Assembly (NCBI GenBank): GCA_035551675.1
Contig: DASZMV010000066.1
Span: 15,076 to 79,075 of the forward strand
Source of the DNA: JAFECT01 sp035551675
Lineage (GTDB): Bacteria > Pseudomonadota > Alphaproteobacteria > Caulobacterales > Caulobacteraceae
Reading direction: 5' to 3'
Length of the DNA stretch: 64,000 bases
The position numbers and the translations under genes are program-made. This document shows positions 42,931-50,810 of the stretch, in pieces; position 1 is the first letter of the stretch, and the number at the start of each line of letters is the position of its first letter. The notes below the pieces were generated by a model that saw nothing but the letters and a program-made list of their open reading frames with translations, did not search any database and was not told the DNA's origin.

Positions 42931-44285
42931 GTGGTCCACGCCGTCGCCGGCCAGACGTCCACGGGCAGCAAGAGCGCGGCCAGTCCCGCGGTAAAACTCA
43001 GGGCGCTTAGCTTGACCCAGGGCCGCGCGGGCGAGGCCCGCTTCAGCAGCCACGCTACCGCCGCGACGAGTCCTACGACGCCGACGCCGGCCGCGGCGAA
43101 CGCGACGGCGCTAGCGCCGGAAAATGGCGCCGCCAACGCGCGCACGAGGCCGATCAGGCAGATCGCGGCGACGCCGGTAAGGGTTACCGGGGCGCCGAAG
43201 CGGCCGAAGCGCACCAGAACGCCGCAGGCGAGGCTCGCGAACGTCAGGTTGAACACGAAGATCGTATCGCGGCCGATCAGGTTGCTCAGCACGAAGATCC
43301 CGAGCGCCAGGGCGAGCATGACGGCGATCAGGTCCAGCGCGTCATGGGCATGCCCGCTTCGCTCGCCGCGGCGCCAGACCGCAAAGTAGACGCAGAACAC
43401 GGCGGCCGGCGTCAGCATCGCGAGCGGCCCGGCAAAGATCTCGACGCAGAATAGCAGGATCGATCCGCTCGCCACCACGTGGGGACTGACGCCGCGCTGC
43501 ACGCCGAGCATCATCAGGCCGCCCGCGACGACTACGAAGGTCAGGGATGCGACGAGCAGACCCTCCAGGCCGCGGGGGATCAGATTGGCGAGGATGAAAT
43601 AGAGTCCCAGCGGAATGAACAGGTTGTCCAGCCCGCGCCAGCTCGCCGCCTCGAACAGGGCGCCGAACAGAGCCACGACCAAGGCCAGGACGATTACTTC
43701 GGTGCGCGGCAGGTCGGTGAGCGTCAGCAAGGCCATTAGCGAGAGCAGCCAGGCGGTGAGGATGAAGGTGATCACGCCCTCAAGGCTCTTCACCCCGCCT
43801 TCGATCGGGAAGCGGATGCGCCCGTAGTTCACCCCGACCAGCGCGCTGGCAGCGTCGCACAGGGTGAGGATCGAGAGCGGCAGGACATAGAGGATCAGCT
43901 GCGGGCCGGTCTGTCCGCCGCGCAGCGCGAAAACGTAGTGACCGTCCTTCAGGTAAAACAGCAAGGCGACCGACAGAGCGAACATCAACTCGCCGTAGGA
44001 GCGCCGCTGCACCCCGTGCAGGCCGTCGCCGAGCGCGGGCCTGCGGCGCGCGATCAGGAACACGACGCCGCCCAGGGCGCAGGTCGCCGCCGCCTCCCAC
44101 GCGGCGCTGAAGAGAAGCGGAAAGGTGAGGCTGTAAAGCCCCAGCGACATGTGAACGAGCTTGCGGCCGACCTCGGGCTGCAGCTTCAGGCGGCGCGTCA
44201 GTCGCGTCGCGCCGAAGAGCACCGCGGTCAGCAGAGCGACCGAGCCGAGGATCTTGCAGACGCTGATCGCGAGGGCGACGATCAC
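42927..44285 (-). CDS. polyprenol/phytol-kinase-like membrane protein (SEC59/DGK1/VTE5 type) with extra C-terminal helices
   Basis: 452-residue membrane protein with about 12 hydrophobic segments. The first 240 residues carry the marks of CTP-dependent lipid kinases: EVGRKLVHMSLGLYSL (like RKxxH), DAASALVGVNYGRIRFPI followed by GGVKSLEG, and the AASWRGLDNLFIPL block seen in phytol and dolichol kinases. Such enzymes phosphorylate phytol, dolichol or diacylglycerol. The roughly 200 C-terminal residues add more helices not normally present; they do not clearly match DUF92. GTG start in a GTGA overlap with the DUF3419 gene. A substrate made by the upstream HMGR/UbiA genes is a reasonable guess. 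Confidence 0.7.
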   Translation of the reverse strand: MIVALAISVCKILGSVALLTAVLFGATRLTRRLKLQPEVGRKLVHMSLGLYSLTFPLLFSAAWEAAATCALGGVVFLIARRRPALGDGLHGVQRRSYGELMFALSVALLFYLKDGHYVFALRGGQTGPQLILYVLPLSILTLCDAASALVGVNYGRIRFPIEGGVKSLEGVITFILTAWLLSLMALLTLTDLPRTEVIVLALVVALFGALFEAASWRGLDNLFIPLGLYFILANLIPRGLEGLLVASLTFVVVAGGLMMLGVQRGVSPHVVASGSILLFCVEIFAGPLAMLTPAAVFCVYFAVWRRGERSGHAHDALDLIAVMLALALGIFVLSNLIGRDTIFVFNLTFASLACGVLVRFGRFGAPVTLTGVAAICLIGLVRALAAPFSGASAVAFAAAGVGVVGLVAAVAWLLKRASPARPWVKLSALSFTAGLAALLLPVDVWPATAWTT

Positions 44286-45385
44286 GCGACGGTCTCGATC
44301 ACGAGATCGCGATAGAAGAACGCCTTGTCACGGGCGTGCAGGGCGCGCTCCAACGTATCGTCCGTGCGAATTCGCGCGCGCATCGCTTCGGGTGCGCGGC
44401 GCGGCGCCATCATGTTCCAGTAGACGATCCGCGCGTCGGCCCGCGCACTCGCGAGCACGGCGGCATAGGCGTCAGTGTGGGCCTGGGGCGACATATATTC
44501 AAAGACGTCGGACAGGTTAAAGGCGTCGGCGTACACGCCCTCGTCCGCCAAGACCTCGAACGCGGCGCAACGCAGCTCGAGCCGGTCGAGGTTGTCGCGG
44601 ATGACCTCGAAATACTCCGGCCGCAACGCCAACGGCAGCGCTTCGCCGTGGCGTCCGGTCAGGATCCACGTCAGATAGGGGTTCTGCGACGGGTCCTGAT
44701 CCACCAGCGCGTGACGGGTGAGCCGCGCGACCTGCTCCGCGAGCCCGCCCTCCGCGTGATCGAAGAACGCCGGATCGCGTCCCAACCGCCCCATCACCAG
44801 GCGCGAAAAGAAGGTCTTCAGCAACCAACGCCAGCGAAGACTATTCCAGCGCCGGTTGTAGAAGGCGGCGCGTTGGTCGGGCGCTCGGGGCTGCAGCAGC
44901 GCGTCCACGGTGGCGCGGCCGTGCACGAGCGGCAGAAGCCGGGTGCGAAAGAGGCGGAAGTAGTTCTCGAACCGGCCGGCGCCGGCGGCGCCATGGCGGA
45001 TCACGTCCTCGCGTCGTACGGCCCAGAACGCCTGATCCTCAGCGCCCAGGGTATGGGCCACCCGGCTCAGCAAATCGCCGCGCCGGACCGACGGACGCGA
45101 GCCCATCAGCTCCAGCAACTCCGCGTGGGAAAGCGTGCGATAGGCCGCAACGCGGAGCCGCACGCAGGCGAGTTGCGCGGCGCTGAGGTCCACCGCGATG
45201 ACGCGCGCCGGCCGCCGGGTCAACAGCGCGAGCGCATTGTCGCCGGCCGAGGCGATGGACACGACCGTGTCGCCGGGCGTCACCCGCAGGGCCGCCAGCA
45301 GGACGTCGGCGTCCTCCCACACCTGGGCATAGCGGATCTGGTCGAATCGCGCGCGCATCTCGATCTCGGACCGTGCGCGGTTCAT
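44282..45385 (-). CDS. DUF3419 family (BtaA-like) SAM-dependent 3-amino-3-carboxypropyl transferase
   Basis: 367-residue protein of PF11899. The best-known member, BtaA, transfers the 3-amino-3-carboxypropyl group of SAM to diacylglycerol as the first step to betaine lipids. Visible marks are IRYAQVWEDADVLLAAL (about 17-33), VVSIASAGDNALALL (SAM-binding loop), IAVDLSAAQ, GRFENYFRLFRTRLLP, and the late FNLSDVFEYMSP. The second enzyme, the N-methyltransferase BtaB, is not in the window, so the product need not be a classical betaine lipid. It overlaps both neighbours by four bases. Confidence 0.82.
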   Translation of the reverse strand: MNRARSEIEMRARFDQIRYAQVWEDADVLLAALRVTPGDTVVSIASAGDNALALLTRRPARVIAVDLSAAQLACVRLRVAAYRTLSHAELLELMGSRPSVRRGDLLSRVAHTLGAEDQAFWAVRREDVIRHGAAGAGRFENYFRLFRTRLLPLVHGRATVDALLQPRAPDQRAAFYNRRWNSLRWRWLLKTFFSRLVMGRLGRDPAFFDHAEGGLAEQVARLTRHALVDQDPSQNPYLTWILTGRHGEALPLALRPEYFEVIRDNLDRLELRCAAFEVLADEGVYADAFNLSDVFEYMSPQAHTDAYAAVLASARADARIVYWNMMAPRRAPEAMRARIRTDDTLERALHARDKAFFYRDLVIETVA

Positions 45386-47856
45386 TGGTCCGCCCCGATC
45401 CGCTCGACCCGGCCGGTCCTGCCGTCGAGCCGCACCAGGTCGCCGGTCTTAAGCCAGCTTGTCGCGCTCTTCAGCGCTACGACGCACGGCACGCCCATCT
45501 CCCGCGCTACAATGGCGGAGTGGGACAGCAGACTTCCGCGTTCGGCGATGACGCCGACAGCATTGGCGAAGACGGCGATCCAACCCGGATCGGTGTGCCG
45601 TGCGACAAGGATCTCGCCGGGCTCCAACGACTGGGTGCGCGGATCGGTGACCACCCGCACGCGCGCGACGACCACGCCGGTGCAGCAGGCCTGTCCGCGG
45701 CGCGTCCGTTCCGATCCGTCGTCGTGTACGGCGACGTCCGCGCAGGCGGCTTCCAGGCCGGCAAGGAATCCGCCTCGCACCGTCAGCCGCTCCGGCGGAT
45801 CGGGCCGCTCCGCGTCCTCTTCCATCTCCACCCCGCGCAGGGCGGCGAGGACCTTGAGATTGCGGTCCGCAGCGCCGCCTTCGACGGCGCCCAGCCATTC
45901 CTCGACCGTGAGCAGGAAGACGTCGTCCTCGTCGTCCAGCACGCCTGCCTCGGTCAGCCGGCGCCCCGAGGCGCGCACGATGCGGCGCACGTGCCCAAAC
46001 AAGCGCGTGCGTTCGAACCGCAGGTTCTCTCGATCGCGAACCCGCGCCTTCGCCCAGGCCAGCAGCCACGCGGCGACAAGCCGCTTGAGCGGTTTGCCCC
46101 GGAACAGGCGCCCCAGCGTCTCGCTCGCGTCGGGCGACGCAGGGCGCGGTTCCGCAACGCCGCGCGCCGCCGCCGAGACCGCCGATAGCAGCGCGCGCGG
46201 ATCTTCGTGCAGCGTCAGGCTCTCCAGCTTCAACTCCCCGGTGCAGCGATCGCCGAAGCGCGCGATGTAGGCGTCGAGCATCGGCCCGAGTTCCGGATCT
46301 GCGAATGCCGCCACCGCGTCGCCGGCGCTCAGGCGCTCGATCAACGCCGCGCGGCCGCGCACGCGCTCGCCCATAGCGCGGATCAGGCGCGCCGGCTCGG
46401 CAGAAACGATGTCGCCCTGGCCGATCATCACGTCGGCGTGCAACGCCAGTCCTTCCGCGCCAGTCCAGCGCTCCAGCGCCTTGCGCGACGCGCCGAAGGC
46501 GATCATGCACAGAAAGTCGTTGATCAGCGGCGCGTCCCAGCGCTCGAGCAACTGCGCCTCCAGTGCGCGGAAGCGTTCGGCGAGCGCCACGGCGGACAGT
46601 GACTGGATGTCGGCGTCGCTTTCCGCCAAGGCGGCGTCCAGGCGCGCGTTGAAGCGACGGATCGTGCGCGGCAGCGTGGCGTTGGCGACGACGAGACGCG
46701 CCAGCACCCGCGCGAGTCTCGCCCGGTCCGCGAATTTGGCCCATGCCGAGGCGTGCGTCGGCGCGATCTGCTCGGTCAGGTCCGCCGGCAGCGGCTCGCC
46801 GACCCCCATCATCTGTTCCATGAAGGCGCGGTTGGCCTTGAAGCCGGGGAACAGCGACAGGGCCCGATACCAGGCCAACAGGTTGTAATAGACACGACCG
46901 TGCACACGTCCGAGCATCGTGTCGAAGGTGGCGCGATGGCCGGCGATGACGCGCGGACTGACGCCCATCATCGCACTGAACGCGCGATAGACGTGGCCGT
47001 AGATGCGCTGCGCGAAGCTGTAGGTGAACGGGCTGACGACGCCGGGATAGCTCTCGACGATGTTGGCGTTGTCCCAGACGCCGGTCTCGCCGCGCGCCGG
47101 GCTCGGCAGGGCGGTGATCGGCCGCGACTGCAACAGATAGAGCCGGCCGCCCTCGAACGCCCATTCGATGTCCTGCGGGGCGCCGTAGCGACGCTCGACG
47201 CGGCATGCGAGGTCGGCGACGGCCAAGGCCTGGGCGTCGGTCAGGGTCGCGTCGTGGGCGCCGTCCAGCCACGCGCCGCTGCGATGAATGCGGCAGGTAT
47301 CGCCGTCGGCTTCGCCCGAGGCCAATCGATCGCCGAGGCCGCGCGTGGCGCTGATCACCGTCACGTCGCGATCGCCGCTTACCGGATCGGCGGTGAAGGC
47401 GACGCCGGCGCTGTCGGCGGCGATCATGCCCTGGATCATCACCGCCGGCGGCTTCGGCGCGCCGGTGAGCCCGTGTGCGCGGCGATAGGCGCCGAGCCGT
47501 GCGGAGAACCCCGAACGCCACACCCGCTCGACCGCGGCCTCGACCCTGGCGGCCGGGATGTTCAAGAGGCTCTCGAACTGACCCGCGTGCGCAGCGGCTG
47601 CGCCGTCCTCCTCCGCGCCGGAGGAGCGAACTGCGAACGGGCCCACGCCGAGGACGGCGATCTCCGCGGCCAAGGCGCCACGTACATCGGGCCTCAGGCC
47701 GTCCGCGTCGAAGGCGTCGGTGGGGACGACAATGAAGGGCGGCACCGGAAAGCTCTCCGCGAGATCCGCCAGCACGGCGCCCTTGGCGCCCGCGCGCGCC
47801 AGGTCCAGGGCGTCGCCGCCCTTGAGGATCGCGGCCTTCAGGGTCGATACGTTCAT
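45382..47856 (-). CDS. PEP-utilising phosphotransferase-like protein (rifampin-phosphotransferase architecture)
   Basis: 824-residue protein with an N-terminal PEP/pyruvate dikinase ATP-grasp domain (about 5-300; FAVRSSGAEEDG, VAFTADPVSGDRD, IEWAFEGGRLYLLQSRPI), a helical middle domain (about 315-700; WDNANIVESYPGVVSPFTYS) and a C-terminal swivelling phosphohistidine domain with H779 in GSLLSHSAIVARE. This order matches rifampin phosphotransferase, which uses ATP to phosphorylate a substrate via a histidine, rather than PEP synthase, whose C-terminal TIM barrel is missing. The substrate is unknown; a drug or the operon's own intermediate is possible. ATG at 47856 fits the ATGA overlap; another ATG two codons earlier exists. 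Confidence 0.8.
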   Translation of the reverse strand: MNVSTLKAAILKGGDALDLARAGAKGAVLADLAESFPVPPFIVVPTDAFDADGLRPDVRGALAAEIAVLGVGPFAVRSSGAEEDGAAAAHAGQFESLLNIPAARVEAAVERVWRSGFSARLGAYRRAHGLTGAPKPPAVMIQGMIAADSAGVAFTADPVSGDRDVTVISATRGLGDRLASGEADGDTCRIHRSGAWLDGAHDATLTDAQALAVADLACRVERRYGAPQDIEWAFEGGRLYLLQSRPITALPSPARGETGVWDNANIVESYPGVVSPFTYSFAQRIYGHVYRAFSAMMGVSPRVIAGHRATFDTMLGRVHGRVYYNLLAWYRALSLFPGFKANRAFMEQMMGVGEPLPADLTEQIAPTHASAWAKFADRARLARVLARLVVANATLPRTIRRFNARLDAALAESDADIQSLSAVALAERFRALEAQLLERWDAPLINDFLCMIAFGASRKALERWTGAEGLALHADVMIGQGDIVSAEPARLIRAMGERVRGRAALIERLSAGDAVAAFADPELGPMLDAYIARFGDRCTGELKLESLTLHEDPRALLSAVSAAARGVAEPRPASPDASETLGRLFRGKPLKRLVAAWLLAWAKARVRDRENLRFERTRLFGHVRRIVRASGRRLTEAGVLDDEDDVFLLTVEEWLGAVEGGAADRNLKVLAALRGVEMEEDAERPDPPERLTVRGGFLAGLEAACADVAVHDDGSERTRRGQACCTGVVVARVRVVTDPRTQSLEPGEILVARHTDPGWIAVFANAVGVIAERGSLLSHSAIVAREMGVPCVVALKSATSWLKTGDLVRLDGRTGRVERIGADQ

Positions 47857-48791
47857 GACCATGCCCGCCACACGGCCGGCGCCCACGCGACGCCCAGATA
47901 GATTGCGAGCACGAACAGGCCCGACGCGGACTCGAGACGCGAGGCCGACGCCGTGCGAGGCCGTCGTGCATAGTCGACGGCGGCGGCGATCAGCACCGCG
48001 GCGCCGGCGGCGACGACCAGGTGGAAAGCGCGTGCCGTGCCGAGCGAGGACTGCACCGTCATCGCCAGCATCGAAGCGCCGGTCGCGGCGATCGCGACGG
48101 CCAGCGCCGCGCCGCGCGGGCCCCAGAGGCGTGAATAGGTATCGACCCCCGGCCGTTCGTCCTCCAACGCCCAGCTCTTGCGCGCGATCTCGAGTACGAC
48201 GCCGTTCAGGAAGGCCATGGCCAGGAACGCTCCGACGCTCGGGCTGAGCAGCACCGTCGCCCGCGCCCCGCAGGCCACGGCGTAGAGCGCTATCAGCGGC
48301 ATCACCGCCATGTGGGTGACGAGGTAGATCACCGGCCGCGCCTTCAGCCAGCGCGGCGCGAAGAACTCCACGCTCATCAGCGCCATCCAGCCCCACACCA
48401 CGGCGAGCACCGGCAGCAGGCGCGGATCCAGCGCCAAGGTCGCCGCCAGTTGCACCAGCGCCCCGGCGCCCGCGACCGCGCGCAACTCACCCAGGCTGAC
48501 GAGACCCCGCGGCACCGGTCGTTCCGGACGCCACCGCGCGTCCTCCCAGCGGTCCTTGTGTTCGTCCGAGATGCGCAGTTGCGCGAACAGCGTCAGGCAG
48601 ACGATCGCGGCTGTGGCGACCGCCGCCCAGTCGATTGCAACCCCGCGCACCAGCGCGCCGAACACCGCTTCGCCGCCGGAGAAAACCAGGATGAGACCGC
48701 CGTGCTTCACCAGCGGGAAGCGTTCGGCCTGGTAGGTCCAGAGCCTGGGGGCCAGCGCGCGCGGCCGGAAGGTGGATGCGGGCGTTGTCAC
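47853..48791 (-). CDS. UbiA superfamily prenyltransferase-like protein
   Basis: 312-residue membrane protein with about eight hydrophobic helices. The first conserved loop reads RISDEHKDRWEDARWRPERP and continues PVPRGLVSLGELRAV, a close relative of the NDxxD-type diphosphate/Mg-binding motif and of the RP(L/V)xxG element of UbiA enzymes. The second aspartate-rich loop is weak (LEDERPGVDTYS), which is the usual second position (about residue 210). UbiA enzymes move prenyl groups onto aromatic, lipid or sugar acceptors. Acceptor and donor are unknown. It starts with GTG in a GTGA overlap with the HMG-CoA reductase stop. Confidence 0.78.
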   Translation of the reverse strand: MTTPASTFRPRALAPRLWTYQAERFPLVKHGGLILVFSGGEAVFGALVRGVAIDWAAVATAAIVCLTLFAQLRISDEHKDRWEDARWRPERPVPRGLVSLGELRAVAGAGALVQLAATLALDPRLLPVLAVVWGWMALMSVEFFAPRWLKARPVIYLVTHMAVMPLIALYAVACGARATVLLSPSVGAFLAMAFLNGVVLEIARKSWALEDERPGVDTYSRLWGPRGAALAVAIAATGASMLAMTVQSSLGTARAFHLVVAAGAAVLIAAAVDYARRPRTASASRLESASGLFVLAIYLGVAWAPAVWRAWS

Positions 48792-50095
48792 GACGCGCGC
48801 TCGCTTTCCACGCGCGTGCGTCTTGCCGGGGTCGCGTGCGCCCGCGTGAAATGACCGGCGGCCAGGGCGCCGATGATCGACAACTCGCCCGCGAGACACA
48901 GCGCGGCGCACACCTCGGCCAGAGCCCGCGCCTTGCCCGCGCCCGCAAGCCCGAGGATCGACAGCGCGCCCTGTTGCGTCGGCAAACCCGTGCCGCCGCC
49001 GACCGTGCCCACGACGATGTTGGGCAGGGTGACCGAGGCATAGAGCGCGTTGTTCTCGCGTAGTTCGAAACGCGTGACGCCGACGGCGGACTCCGCCACG
49101 CAGGCCACATCCTGGCCCGTGGCGAGATAGAGGGCGGCGAGGCCGTTGGCATAGTGCCCCTGCACCCCGATCGAACCGGACATCACGCCGCCCAGCGCCG
49201 ACATGCGCCAATAGTCGTGCATGCGCGCGGTGGTGGCGTGCAGCTGGGCGTGCACGAGTTCGGCGGGCAGCACCACCTCGGCGCAGACCTTGCGTCCACG
49301 CACGCCCGCGAAGGCCATCGCCGTGGCCTTCTTGTCACCCGACAGGTTGGTCTCGACGAACCAGTAGAGCGGCTTGACCGGGCAGTTGGCTTCGATGGTG
49401 CGGCACAGCGCCTCGGTGGCGATGGTCACCATGTTCTGACCGGCCGCGTCGCCGGTCGTATAGGTGCACGAGAGGTAGACGCAGCTGCCCTCGATATGCG
49501 GCGCCAGGCCCACCAGCTTGCCGTAACGCGTCGTCGCCTGCGCCGCCGCGCGCAGGGTGTCTTCTTCAGCCAGCACCCAGCGGACGAAGCGGCCTGCGTC
49601 GGCGAGATCCTTGAACGCAAAGCCCGGCGCGCGCTGGATGCCCTCCGCGATTACCGCCGCAGCGCACCCGCCGGCCGCCGAGATCAGCGCCGCGCCGCGC
49701 CCGTAGGACGCCACCAGCGTCGCCTCGGTGGTCGCCAGCGGCACATAGTGGTCGCCCTTGGCGAAGAGGCCGTTGATGCGCAGCGGCCCGATCGCGCCCA
49801 CCGGCACGCGCACCGCGCCGATGCAGTTCTCGATGTTGCTCCCGTAGGCGGGCAGCTCCGCCCGGGTCTGGGGGTCGCAGAGCACCGCCTCGTCCGTTTC
49901 GTCGGCCGCGCCGGCCGCCCTCAGCGTGCGCCAGTGGGCCGCCGTGACTGCGGAGTCGCAACGCCTTGTGGGGCGGATGGACGGGCCCGAGGGCGCGCCG
50001 GCCCCCTGGCGCTGGCGGGCGATCAGGTCGTCCTCGCTTCCGGTGGCGAAGAGGGCGCTCAGCATCCGGCGGGCGGTGGCGGCTGCGCTGCTCAT
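48788..50095 (-). CDS. hydroxymethylglutaryl-CoA reductase, class I type
   Basis: 435-residue soluble HMG-CoA reductase, which converts HMG-CoA to mevalonate with NADPH. The catalytic residues are all present: E124 in LATTEATLVAS, K255 in LSGDKKATAM, D329 in LATGQDVACV and H415 in LAAGHFTRAH. ENCIGAVRVPVGAIGPL and VGTVGGGTGLPTQ are class I markers. There is no N-terminal membrane anchor. No other mevalonate-pathway gene is in the window. It is the first gene of the operon and its ATG is 54 bases from the nearer TetR-type palindrome, with GAGAGG ahead of it. Confidence 0.92.
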   Translation of the reverse strand: MSSAAATARRMLSALFATGSEDDLIARQRQGAGAPSGPSIRPTRRCDSAVTAAHWRTLRAAGAADETDEAVLCDPQTRAELPAYGSNIENCIGAVRVPVGAIGPLRINGLFAKGDHYVPLATTEATLVASYGRGAALISAAGGCAAAVIAEGIQRAPGFAFKDLADAGRFVRWVLAEEDTLRAAAQATTRYGKLVGLAPHIEGSCVYLSCTYTTGDAAGQNMVTIATEALCRTIEANCPVKPLYWFVETNLSGDKKATAMAFAGVRGRKVCAEVVLPAELVHAQLHATTARMHDYWRMSALGGVMSGSIGVQGHYANGLAALYLATGQDVACVAESAVGVTRFELRENNALYASVTLPNIVVGTVGGGTGLPTQQGALSILGLAGAGKARALAEVCAALCLAGELSIIGALAAGHFTRAHATPARRTRVESERAS

Positions 50096-50148
50096 AATCC
50101 GGCCTCTCCCATGGGCTTTCCAGATCCCGGGTCGCACCTCTACGGGAG

Positions 50149-50189
50149 AATTGAGCAGTGTTCAATTAAAAAATAGACACTGCTCAATT
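50149..50189. promoter_or_regulatory. paired palindromic operators between the HMGR operon and the TetR gene
   Basis: AATTGAGCAGTGT (50149-50161) and its exact reverse complement ACACTGCTCAATT (50177-50189) frame a 15-base AT-rich spacer. The left site extends to AATTGA-N7-TCAATT (50149-50167), itself a near-perfect palindrome; the right site is the same motif inverted with a weaker second half. Site centres are about 22 bases apart, two helical turns. This is typical for a TetR-family protein controlling two divergent promoters. Confidence 0.75.
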
Positions 50190-50207
50190 TTTCCCCTAGG
50201 AAGAGAT

Positions 50208-50810
50208 ATGGGCCGACGATCCGACCACAGCCGCGAAGAACTGCGCAGCCTGATGTTGGAGGAGGGCCGCCGCCTGATGGGCGAGGTCGGCTTCCACCGT
50301 TTCTCCGCCCGAAAGGTCGCCGAACGCGTCGGTTACTCCGTCGGCACGCTCTACAACGTGTTCGAGACCCTCGACGCCCTGGTCATGGCGATCAACACGC
50401 GCACCTTCACCGCGTGGACGGCCTTCATGAGCGAGGCCCTGGACCGCGCGGGACGTCGCGACCGGATCGCGGTTCTGGTCCAGGCCTATTTCGATTTCGC
50501 GCAGGCGAACCCGAACCTTTGGATGGCGATCTTCGATCATCGTCTGCCGCCGGGGATGGTCATGCCTGAAGACGAGCGCGCCGAACGCGCCAAGCTCGGC
50601 GCCATCGCCGAGGCTGAGATCAGCCGCGCGCTCGACCGGCCGATCGACGATCGCATCGTCGTCCTTGCCCGCTCGCTGGTCGCCACCGTGCACGGCCACT
50701 GCGTGCTCGCCCTCGGCGGGAGTCTCGCCGAGATGGGCGAACGCCGCCCCGTAGCCCGCGCCCTCGACCGCGTGCGCGACTCGCTCCGCGTCGCCGCGCG
50801 CGGCGCCTAG
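50208..50810 (+). CDS. TetR/AcrR family transcriptional regulator
   Basis: 200-residue regulator with the N-terminal TetR helix-turn-helix (about 10-56; FSARKVAERVGYSVGTLYNVFETLDAL) and a helical ligand-binding C-terminal domain containing VLVQAYFDFAQANPNLWMAIF. ATG at 50208 follows AGGAAGAG. The frame extends upstream through the HMGR promoter but that part is not TetR-like. It is divergent from the eight-gene operon, faces two matching palindromes and most likely represses both itself and the operon; the inducer may be a product or precursor lipid. Its stop overlaps the stop of the convergent phosphatase gene. Confidence 0.88.
   Translation: MGRRSDHSREELRSLMLEEGRRLMGEVGFHRFSARKVAERVGYSVGTLYNVFETLDALVMAINTRTFTAWTAFMSEALDRAGRRDRIAVLVQAYFDFAQANPNLWMAIFDHRLPPGMVMPEDERAERAKLGAIAEAEISRALDRPIDDRIVVLARSLVATVHGHCVLALGGSLAEMGERRPVARALDRVRDSLRVAARGA

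Noticed and set aside
45382..47856. Phosphoenolpyruvate synthase (PpsA)
   Set aside because: The C-terminal PEP-binding TIM barrel is absent and the phosphohistidine domain lies at the very end, as in rifampin phosphotransferase.
45382..47856. Direct call of a rifampin-resistance gene
   Set aside because: The architecture fits, but the operon context and lack of known substrate-pocket evidence do not justify naming the drug as substrate.
45449..47971. 840-codon arginine-rich frame in another phase on the same strand as the PEP-utilising gene
   Set aside because: Arginine-dominated translation typical of a +1 frame in GC-rich DNA; the real frame carries the phosphohistidine and ATP-grasp motifs.
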